Shown: in pieces, positions 24,401-36,400 of the stretch
Position numbering within the stretch: the stretch's first letter is position 1
Layout: every line of letters begins with the position of its first letter
The notes under the pieces: model-generated
Database searches by the model: none
What the model was told of the DNA's origin: nothing
Seen by the model: the letters and a program-made list of their open reading frames with translations, nothing else
Source of the DNA: Trileptium ribeirensis
Taxonomy: Eukaryota > Nematoda > Enoplea > Enoplida > Thoracostomopsidae
Assembly: GCA_030248225.1 (NCBI GenBank)
Contig: JASANE010024922.1
Location: 1-64,000 of the forward strand
Direction: 5' to 3'
Length of the DNA: 64,000 nt
Translations under genes and position numbers: made by a program

Positions 24401-27400
24401 CAATGCTATTATAACATATCACTGATTTGAGAATCAATTTGCACAAAATTAGCGCACGATGATTAAAATATTTTAGTGCAGTTTTCACACAAGATATCAA
24501 TCGAGTTTATTAGATATGCATAGTGCGGAAATGCATTAGCTCTAGTATGTAAGGTGTTTAAAGCAAGTAAAGGTACCTGCGGTCGAATTTATGTACTACC
24601 GAGCTCGGTATAAAACCATTTCGACAAAGTAGTGCAGTTACTATGTCGTATACCAAAGCCTTAGCTCATGGTATCACATTTTGTTCCGTGGATATCGTTA
24701 AATTATCCACTGACTTCGTTTGACCGGTAACACAACTTTAGGATTTTTATGGTGAAAGACACTTATTCCAGCAAAAATTAGAATGAATCACACATTATAC
24801 GAACGTTGTCTAACTATATATAATAATTTTTTCAAATATTTTCTTTCTCGATTTATTGAGCACTTAAGCACAGAAATATTATCTGCAGTAATATCTTATC
24901 CAAGAATACGGTGTACTCCATTACATTATGAATGTTTATCAAATTGACACATCAGAACAATTTCAATTTTAACACTTTTATGCCCAAATTATTTTGCTGT
25001 TGTGTAGCGTTGTTTGTAAACCAGTAGCCCACGCTGGGAATCGAACTCGAGATGTATTATGTTTTGCAAGCGGTACGCCGAAACCACTCAGCTATTTAGG
25101 AACTTTTGCTCTGTTGCTTGAAGAACTTCATAAAGCGAACGAACAGCAATGCGCGTGCTAACAAACACCACATGACACAATCTGTAAAAAACATAGCGAA
25201 TCTCGATATGCGCTGACAGGTTTATATGGGTTATGTTTGCAGCATTGTGCAACGTTGACAAACTATAATGCTTGACGGAGACATAAAAAATAGTTTAGCC
25301 ACTCTCGTGCTATATCTAAAAATAATGGGTATTTACACCAAGTATGGCCTAGTTGTAGGGCTTTCTTGCTTTATATAGTACGAGCGCGAAAGCCCGCCTT
25401 CGGCTGCCGCGGGCCTTCGGCCCGCTTCGCGCCGGTAGTATGGCAGAGTGGGCCTGCGGCCCCCGTTTTTCCGGAAAACAGTATTTTTTAAGTTATGACA
25501 TTTATAAAAAATACAAACTTACTCTGTTTTTTCATCACTCGTTTGTATGTGTTACATTAGCGAAAACACTATTACACCCTTACGGATGTGTCAAAATGTC
25601 GAAAACAGTATCATACCATTACGGGTATGTCAAAATGTCGGAAACAGTATCATACCCTTACGGATGTGTCAAAATGATAAAAACACTAGTATACCCTTAT
25701 GGATGTGTTAAAATGTCGAAAACACTTTTATACCCTTATGGATGTGTTAAAATGATGAAAACAACATTACCCCACTACAGATGTGTTAAAATGTCGAAAA
25801 CAGTATCATACCCTTACGGATGTGTCAAAATGCCGAAAACAGCATTACGCCCTTATGGATGTGTTAAAATGATGAAAACAACATTACCCCATTACAGATG
25901 TGTTAAAATGATAAAAACAACATTACCCCCTCACGGTTGTGTTAAAATAGCAAAAACATTATTACACCCTTACGGATGTGTCAAAATGTCGAAAACAGTA
26001 TCATAAGATGGTTTAAAAGGAGGTCCCCCAATTAGGGAGTACATCCCATTTGCAAAAGTTCGTCGATACTTTCGGCACGTCTTAAAGAAATGAAACAAAA
26101 AAAGATTGTCAAAATCCATGGAGCAGTTGAAAAGTTACATCATGAAAACCAATAAAATGACGCTATTTTTTAATTCAAAGGGGGTGGGTTGTGAAAAAAG
26201 CGTAGGGGATGCCCAAAAATAGTGTCAGTGCATTCACATATTCGATGTCTTATCCAACAAAAACACAATAAAAATCCATAAACGGTTTCAAAAGTCATGG
26301 TCAAAAATATGTGACAAACCCAAAACTTGGGACACACAGACAGACATACGGCAATTACATTATAAGAAAGTTTAGAGGGGGTCCCCCCATTAGGGGGTAC
26401 ATCCTCGTTGCAAAAGTTCGTCGATACTTTCGGCACGTCTTAAAGAAATGAAACAAAAAAAAGTTCGTCAAAATCCATGAAGCAGTTGAAAAGTTACATC
26501 ATGAAAACCAATAAAATGACACTATTTTTTAATTAATTCAAAGGTGGTGGGTTGTGAAAAAAGCATAGGGGATGCCCAACTATAGTGTCCATGCGTTCCC
26601 ATATCGATTTCCTGCCCTACAAAAAACCGCACAAAAATCCATAAACGGTTTCAAATGTCATGGTCAAAAATATGTGACAAACACAAAACTTGGGACACAC
26701 AGACAGAAATACGGCAATTACATTATAACATAGTTTAAAAGGGGTTCCCCAATTAGGGGGTACATCCCCTTTGCAAAAGTTCGTCGATACTTTCGGCACG
26801 TCTTAAAGAAATGAAACAAAAAAAAGTTCGTCAAAATCCATGAAGCAGTTGAAAAGTTACACCATTAAAACGTATAAAATGACACTATTTTTTTATTTCA
26901 AGGGGGGTGGCTTGTGAAAAAAACATAAGAGGTACCCAAAAATATTGTACCTGCATTCCCATATCGATTTCCTACCCAACATAAAACCACATAAAAATCC
27001 ATAAACAGTTTCAAAAGTTATGATCAAAAATATGTGACAAATCCAAAACTTGGAACACACACACAGACAGACATACGGCAATTACATTATAAGATTGTAG
27101 GTGCAGTATCGTAATAAAACAGTGAATAGGAACAAATTATGTTAAATGTTTTGAGTTATACCAGTGCACAAACGCGAAGACATAGTCATGTAGCATTTAG
27201 TTTGTTACACAGCTAAACTTATCATAAATTTAGCTTAAAATGATTTTCGTCTACTGTATCCATAAAACGTCTGGCTGCATTGAGATTAATAGCTCTAGCA
27301 TGCGTTTGGTATAAATATTGTCGTACGTTTAAAATAGTATTTGCATTGGGATTTGCAAAAATTGGCACTCCTGCAACCCCGCGCCTCCAGCCATACACCC

Positions 27401-30400
27401 GTTCCCTCCACCGCGCCTCCGGCCACACAGCTGTTCCCCGTGCCATCTATTTCCAGCTAGGCCGACGGACCATAGCGTGATAACCAGCGTTGAACCGGCG
27501 TAACTAAATCGCGGGAAATATTAGCAGATAATGGCTTAAGTATCTGGTTGTACTAAGTTTGGTTGCACAATTTCAGTTTGTGCTGATTTATTTGAGCTAA
27601 ATGTCGGTACCTGGAGCGATATGATGGCTACGCAAATCACCCAAGAGTGTATGAAAAATAGGTCTACTAATCGCCATGATACTAGCGATAACAGCAAATA
27701 TACAGCTCATTTATGTTGTGGACTCTTGATGTTTGGTCAACTCTGCTCCATAATAGATGTAGATACATGCTAAAGAAGATAAGTTTTATCTTAAACACAC
27801 ATTTCCTCTTTTAAAAACATTTAGCCACATCCACGAGCCGTTTTCTAGCGTTCTAGGAAGATGCAATCAAATATTTGGTGAATTGTTATATTTAACGTAA
27901 CGTAAAGCTGCTAAACACGAGCTAAATAACTTATTTTTATTGAGCAGCCAAAATTTAGATTTCTGAGTTTGCACATTCATGGAGAATTTTATTCAAGTAT
28001 AATACCTGCAAGAACCTCTGAATAAGTTCCTTAGTCAACGGTGTCAAATCCCTATAACGTAAAGAGCGACTACAGATATGTCGTTGTTTGTCGAATTTAT
28101 GTTTAGTACTGCATTGGGTAAACCAACAGTAATTAGTCTATGCTCAAACTACAACGTCTTCCTGTGTACGATTGCTATAATTGGAGACATTTTTAATTTA
28201 TAAATTTACATTTTGAAAGGAATCTGAATAAAACGACGCTGCAGCAATTACTATAAGCACGAGTGCATTAGGGAAGGGTATGACACTTCCCTGCACTCAC
28301 ATGTAAACCCGTGTTTGATGATACTGGCGTTTTCGGCCTGACCCCCCAGTGTCGGGGGGGGGGGTAACTCGGACCCCCAGTTTTTTTGGGGAGGCTAGGT
28401 CGGACCCCTCACCCAGAAACTGGGTCGAAGGGGCGTCGAGATTCATAGACGCCACAATTTCTGGAGGGGTAAGTCAGACCCCCCGATTTATGGGGGAGGG
28501 TCGGTTTTAGTTTGAGAATTATGTAGTATGGCGTATTATATCAACATTTGATTTTGATTTTACCTACTTTGAAAGATTCGGATGTTGCTTCCTACACGTT
28601 CCTATACTCGTCGTCACAGACCTGATCAACATCTCAGGCGGCAAATGTCGTTAGGTCCAAACGTTGGCTTATTTCGACGCGAGACCAGTCACAATTTTGG
28701 TCAACATAAGACGGTTTATTTCGATACCAATATTTCGACAAACGTTGTTTGCCCTCAGAGTTCGCATTGTAGTCACAGAAGAAACATATGCCACAACGAA
28801 CTGTCAAATGGATATGATCACGGTTGCGGAACCACTGGTATTTATCCTCTCACAACTGGGGTTAGCAACAAAAAAGACCCCAAGATTTTATCCCTCAAGT
28901 CTAGGAGCGCTGTGGGCATTGGCAATAAAATAGCAACTAGAGATAACGTAAGCAATTTCAGCGGCTCAATGACGCTCCCGATTATGATTTGGCAGGTTGG
29001 TTTCTTTCTTGACACATTAATGTCATATCGTTGATACTAACTAGAGACAATATAAGCAATTTCAGCGGCTCTTTGACGCTCCCGATTATGATTTGGCAGG
29101 ATGGTTTCTTTCTTGACACATTAATGTCACATCGTTAATATTAACTAGAGATAATATAAGCCATTTCAGCGGCTCTTTGACGCTCCCGATTATGATTTGG
29201 CAGGTAGGTTTCTTTCTTGACACATTAATGTCACATCGTTGATACTAACTCGAGATAATATAAGCAATTTCAGCGGCTCTTTGACGTTCCCGATTATGAT
29301 TTGGCAGGATGCTTTCTTTCTTGACGCATTAATGTCACATTTTTAATACTAACTAGAGATAATATAAGCAATTTCAGCGGCTCTTTGACGCTCCCGATTA
29401 TGATTTGACAGGGTCGTTTCTTTCTGGACACATTAATGTCACATCGTTAACACTAACTAGAGATAATATAAGCAATTTCAACGGCTCTTTGATGCTCCCG
29501 ATTATGATTTGGCAGGTTGGTTTCTTTCTTGACACATTAATGTCACATGGTTGGTACTAATTAGAGATAACATAAGCAATTTCAGCGGCTCAATGACGCT
29601 CCCGATTATGATTTGGCAGGTTGGTTTCTTTCTTGACACATTAATGTCACATCGTTGATACTAAGTAGAGATAATATAAGCAATTTCAGCGGCTCTTTGA
29701 CGCTCCCGATTATGATTAGGCAGAATGGTTTCTTTCGTGACACATTAATGTCACATCGGCAATACTAACTAGAGATAATATAAGCAATTTCAGCGGCTCT
29801 TTGACGCTCCCGATTATGATTTGGCAGGTTGGTTTCTTTCTTGACACATTAATGCTACATCGTTGATAACTTACTAGAGATAATATAAGCAATTTCAGCG
29901 GCTCTTTGACGCTCCCGATTATGATTTGGCAGGATGGTTTCATTCTTGACACATTAATGTCACATCGTTAATATTAACTAGAGATAATATAAGCCATTTC
30001 AGCGGCTCTTTGACGCTCCCGATTATGATTTGGCAGGTAGGTTTCTTTCTTGACACATTAATGTCACATCGTTGATACTAACTCGAGATAATATAAGCCA
30101 TTTCAGCGGCTCTTTGACGCTCCCGATTATGATTTGGCAGGATGCTTTCTTTCTTGACGCATTAATGTCACATTTTTAATACTAACTAGAGATAATATAA
30201 GCAATTTCAGCGGCTCTTTGACGCTCCCGATTATGATTTGACAGGGTCGTTTCTTTCTGGACACATTAATGTCACATCGTTAATACTAACTAGAGATAAT
30301 ATAAGCAATTTCAACGGCTCTTTGATGCTCCCGATTATGATTTGGCAGGTTGGTTTCTTTCTTGACACATTAATGTCACATGGTTGGTACTAATTAGAGA

Positions 30401-33400
30401 TAACATAAGCAATTTTAGCGGCTCAATGACGCTCCCGATTATGATTTGGCAGGTTGGTTTCTTTCTTGACACATTAATGTCACATCGTTGATACTAAGTA
30501 GAGATAATATAAGCAATTTCAGCGGCTCTTTGACGCTTCCGATTATGATTAGGCAGAATGGTTTCTTTCGTGACACATTAATGTCACATCGTTAATACTA
30601 ACTGGAGATAATATAAGCAATTTCAGCGGCTCTTTGACGCTCCCGATTATGATTTGGCAGGTTGGTTTCTTTCTTGACACATTAATGTCACATCGTTGAT
30701 ACTAACTAGAGATAATATAAGCAATTTCAGCGGCTCTTTGACGCTCCCGATTTGGCAGGTTGGTTTCTTTCTTGACACTTTAATGTCACATCGTTAATAC
30801 TAACTAGAGATAATATAAGCAATTTCAGCGGCTCTTTGACGCTCCCGATTATGATTTGGCAGGTTGGTTTCTTTCTTGACACATTAATGTCACATCGTTG
30901 ATACTAACTAGAGATAATATAAGCAATTTCAGCGGCTCTTTGACGCTCCCGATTTGGCAGGTTGGTTTCTTTCTTGACACTTTAATGTCACATTGTTGAT
31001 GCTAACGAGAGATAACATAAGCAATTTCAGCGGCTCACTGACGCTCCCGATTATGATTTGGCAGGTTGGTTTCTTTCTTGACACATTAATGTCGCATGGT
31101 TGATACAAACTGTAACTGGAGTCTCAAGTGGCGTCCTTGCAATAGGTCATTCTCCACGAATGCTACTCAATTTACCGACCCCGGATCCGGTTAGAACACA
31201 CGACCTAATATATATTAATATTGCATATATATATTAATAAATAATATATATCGTATGTATTCGAGTACTAATCTGAGCGTGAAGAACAATTTTATGTTTG
31301 CATTTTTTACAGGGAATCGGCGTTCAAGAACACAATGGATCGCTGCTGGTTACTACAATTGCAGAGAATTCTCCTGTTCTTAAACAAGGTGTGATTTATA
31401 CGATTTAAAGCAATTGTAAATTGTGCAACTGCAGTATTAAAGTGTGGTGGATATTAGTTAAGCTGTACTAGAGTGGTGCATAAACATTTCAAGGTTTTAA
31501 GACGAAAATTGTAGCTGAGAAGTAACTGCTTACTTGAAAGGACTATGACATACAGCCGAACCGGCTCCAGTAACGCTGAGAGGCGAAGCGTTGTATCCTT
31601 CAAAATAACAGCGTGATGCTGGGTGTTCGGGGACGGCAGCCTCTCCCCTCCCCATCGCAGAATTAGTCTTAGGCTTAGTATATGCTTCATATAAGTGCCT
31701 TAGCTTAGGCTAAGGCTCAGGCTAAGGCTTAGTATATGGATAACGGCACAGCTTGAACATAGGTTACGTTCCTTCAGCTTGACTTTTTCCACTAAACCCG
31801 TCAAGCTATCCAGGAGTATTTGTGAGATGCCAACACCTATTTGAATTAGCGTTGCGAGTGGTCTAATCTACAGCTTGGTTGCTAATTGTACAATGGCTCT
31901 TTAGATTATATCGTGGCAATTATTATAGTATTGCATACATTAAAAGCAGCAAAATTTTGATATCTACACATTAGAAACAGCAAAATTTTGATATTTCCAC
32001 ATTAGAAATAGCAAAATTTTGATATTTCCACATTAGAAACAGCAATATTTTGATATTTCCAAAGATCAGATTTTGTAACATTATTACCACATGATTATTA
32101 CTATGACTACTAGATCAATGTATTTTGCTTTATGATTACAGGTAAAGCAAGTTAGTCTGTGGTCAGTAGTTTGCTTATTAGTTTTTCACAAGAAGTTTGG
32201 CCGAGACTAGTTTCTAAGATGCCTCAGACGCAAATTTCGGGGATTCAGCCAGCCTGCAATACCATTTTAATATTATTGAGATAAGTCGATACACTGCTTC
32301 AAATGTGCCTGACAGCTATTTTTTAGATATTCGCACTCAAAAGCAATTTTTCAGTACCAAAGATATTTATTTTGTAATTTCGAAATTAATGGCCGTATGG
32401 ACTTTTAGCATACATACAAATATATTAATAATTCATAATAATCACGTTAGTCGTTGATCGTTTAGGGATCTTGCATGCAGGAGATACAATTTTGGAGGTT
32501 AATGGGCAAGTTGTTCGATCGGCAAGTGAATTAGACTACGCTCTCAAATCTGCACAAAACGGAGTCCTCGTTAAAGTACTGCCAGCCCCGACTGAGTCCC
32601 AAACTCCTGTTAAAGTACGTTTGATGTATCTTTTGTCTAAGCTATTGAAGTACCTAACAAGAAATAATTGTCTATTTTACTATTGGCATATTGCGCAGTC
32701 CACTTTTGTCAGTAGTATCAACGATTAATAATAATTAGTAATAATTGATTAATAATTAATAATGAGCTTTCAATGAAGCATTGCGCAATTGTCTATGACA
32801 TATAAATCCTGATGCAATTAATCGTCTTCACCTGGCCGCTATATTGTTCAGCTAATAACATAGTTATTCCAACGTCTAGTTTCCACGATAATCCGTTATT
32901 CGTTGATACCAGTTTAAAGCAGAATGTGCTAGAGCCGTTGGCAACAGTTTTGTCTGAAACATCACCATAATGTGTGACCTGGGTTCTAGGAGTTTAGTTC
33001 AAATTCTAATTCAAGTTTAAATTATGGCCGCAACTTTAGCATAAATAAAAATTTGTACTTATAATGAACAGCCCATGTCTCCGAGGTTCAGGTTGTTACG
33101 TAGTAAGCTTTGCTTGTTCTATATGCGCCGTGTTTATAATAAGCAACCCGTATAGTGAAAAATGGAGAATTTGTGGAGCAAAGTATACTACAAACATCTT
33201 TCGGATGCTTTTAGTTTTGATGACCAACGGTTCGGGATCATTCAGTTTACTAATCATGAATTTTGGTTTATGTGCCAAGATAATCTTTTAAATCGGAATT
33301 CGGCTATTCGTAAGCTGCCAATAAAATAGGGCTTGTTCACTTGTTACATTTTTATCACGCCAATATTTCGTGTGTAAGAATTATGTAGAAACAATTTCAC

Positions 33401-36400
33401 GGCTAAGAGTTCTTTATTTTTGATTATCACAGTAATATTCATTATTTATTTGGCATGTGCTATTAATATGCTATGAACTTGGAATTCACTGCGGATAGGC
33501 GGGATTGGGAATTTTTTTTGCATTATTAATATATAAATTCGGTTCTTTTATATTATCCCCCCATAGCCCGCGTTTGCCCAAAAATGGTCAGATTCTGGAA
33601 ATTTTGGTATTTTTGTAATCCTCGAGACCTCCACGGATCATTTCGACCAACACATTAAATTTTTAAAATTTTAGATTTTTTGGGTCCGAAAATTTACCCA
33701 CCATTCTGCTTGACGAACTGAATCGAATGATGATATTTTTAACGGGATCCAGTACCAGGATCCTAAGTTATGGCCCAAAATATCGGAGGCTGAGAGGCTC
33801 AGCAACTGAACAGTTTTTGATCATAACTTAGAATACTTTTATCGTATCCCGTTATAAATATGCTTGTTACACCGCGTCGAATGATGGGTAAAAATCAAAT
33901 TTAAAAAAAATTTGGGTTCCCAAGGGGGGACTCTTGCGACACAAAAAAATCTAAAATTTTAAAAATTCAAATTTTTGGTCGAAATGATCAGGGGAGGTCT
34001 CGAGGATCACAAAAATACCAAAATTTCCAGAACATGACCATTTTTGGGCAAATGCGGGTTGGGGAGAATGGAAAAGAAAAATAAATTCAACAAAGAAAAT
34101 ATGAAAACTATAATTGAAAGAGTAATACCAGCCAAGGTTAGATTACTTAGCGGAACAGCTTGAGATCGCCCGAAACAGGAGATACAGATATCATCTAAAA
34201 TAATTCTGCTGCAAAAGTTGGAGTAGTTTGTTATTTACAAAGTGCTGCGTGCAGTCAATAAACGCTTACACTTGGCATATTTCTGTCTAAACGTCGTATT
34301 TTGTGTTCAAAAAATGAAAATAAACAAAAAATTGGAAAAAAATAAAACAAAATAGGAAATAGAACGTAAGTTTAAAAAATTGTGCTACTTTAATTCAGTA
34401 GGTAGCTCTGTTTAAAATAAAAGTGTCACAGTATTGAGTTTAGACCGGAAAATATTATATATTATCGTACATGCTCAAGGTCCAAAGTCCCGGGGTGTGC
34501 CGGATCTCCAGGGAGGGAGGCTTTTGGCCTCCTAGGGAGAAGTCCGGGCGGCCGGCGGCCTTCAGCGCCGCGAGAAGCACCTTTGGGTTTGGCGCATGCG
34601 CCTATCAGGATTGGCGGTTGACCTATCAGGGAGTCTGGTACCTCAGGCAGGTAAGCCCTTACCTCTCATGAGCATATTTGATTATTATATTTATATGGAT
34701 TTAGCAATTATGTTTAGGTACACCTCAAATCCCTTTTTGACTATGACCCAGCGTCAGATGCGCAAATACCTGCTAAAGAAATTGGTCTCGCGTTTAAAGC
34801 AGGTGACATCCTTCAGGTCATCAGTCAAGATGACGACCAATGGTGGCAAGTAAGAAATGTTATTATACAGGGTGTCCCAGCAGTAAGAGAAACATTTGGC
34901 GCTTTATATCATCTGAATCACAGCTGGCACAGGCACATTTCTATTGTGAATACCACTAACATAAACTCAGACATCTAACAATGTACATATGTTATTACAG
35001 CAACAGCTGGGCTACTCCAACCTGGACTTTTTCTTCAAGACGAAATCACCCAGATCGGCAAAAGTTTCCAAACATTTCGGCGTCAATCAGAACAAGTTCT
35101 TCTGCAATGAAGTTCTTCAATTGTTTCAGCGTGCTAAACTTTCTTCCGTAAACTTTCTCCTTTAGGACATGCCACAGAAATAAGTCCGGAGTCTCAAGAC
35201 CGGGGATCGGGCAGGCCATTCGACAGGTGCACGTGGTCAGATGTAGTGATCCATTTTGGCACTGATTTGACATAATTATCGGGAAAGTGCCGTCCTATTG
35301 GAATTTATGGAAACAAATTTGTCGCACTCGTTCAGCTGTTCAAATTGGGGACAAAATAATCTCTCATCTGTTACTCCTACATCCTGGTGTTCAGATGTTT
35401 GATAATGATACTCCTAGCACAGTAAACGCAATTGTGTCGAATGACCTTTGAGACTGAACGAGCTTTCATCGGACCAAATAAGTCAATCAGAAAATACCGG
35501 ATCATCGGCGAGTTTTGCCAAAAATTAATCAGTAGACTCCATCCGGCGGTCAAAGTCGTCTTCGTTTATTTGATATATTAATTCGATAATCATCGCAATG
35601 GCGTCAGTCCTAGCCCCTTGAACAATCTATGAGCAGTCATCCTCGATAGCCCATCTTCCACCTACAGCCGAGAAATCGACTTGCCTGGCGATTCGACACC
35701 TTTGTCCAACACAGATGCATTCATTCCCCAGTGGCTCTGCGTGGGAGACCAGGTTTAGACAAACCCAATACTGATCTAGTAGCATCGAATTTTCGATCAA
35801 GGGCAAGAATACATATGTTTTTCTCAATTGACAGAGACGAATAATGGCGCCATGTGGGAATAACTTGGGACGCATTGTGAGTACAGTCTTACTGATGTAG
35901 CTTTGCCGCTAACAGGCCAATTAGCCAAATAGCAATATCTAAGTATAATGTTTGTCTGTAACAAATAAAATAATCCAAAATTATCTCAAGTGGTTGTTGA
36001 GTTATGGCAGTTCACACAGTTTTTCTTACTTCTTGGGCACTCTTTGCTCCTGTATGTACTTTTATGTATAAACCGCATACATCAGAGCCAAACCCGGATT
36101 ATAATCATTTTATTAATAAACCTCAGTCTGTCAAAATAATTGCAGTACCTGAGTTTTAACATTTTCACATCAATGAAAGTATAATGCTGTATTCGATTTT
36201 TATTCGACTGTTCTTGGTATGCAGAGTTGTGAATTAACGTCTTACCTAGATATAGCCAGTTTATTACATACCAAAAGTTCAGGATTCACTGTTTTAGAAG
36301 AAAAATCGATACTACAATATGTTTTCACTGATGCTTTAGTTATTGCATTTTAGTAAGCTAAACCGACTTAATAAATGATCACGGCAAACGTTTTAATTTT

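Noticed and set aside
25038..25108. tRNA gene on the - strand
   Set aside because: The A and B boxes are good, but the T-stem has two mismatches and the acceptor arms do not pair. Treated as a SINE-like copy.
25380..25475. Bacterial contamination suggested by GC-rich CTTCGG hairpins
   Set aside because: The patches are under 100 bp, lie inside eukaryotic introns and repeats, and no bacterial gene is attached.
34471..34671. Alternative exon between PDZ and SH3 ending at CAG|GTAAGC
   Set aside because: No domain, no clear acceptor, and the flanking exons already join in frame with full family homology.
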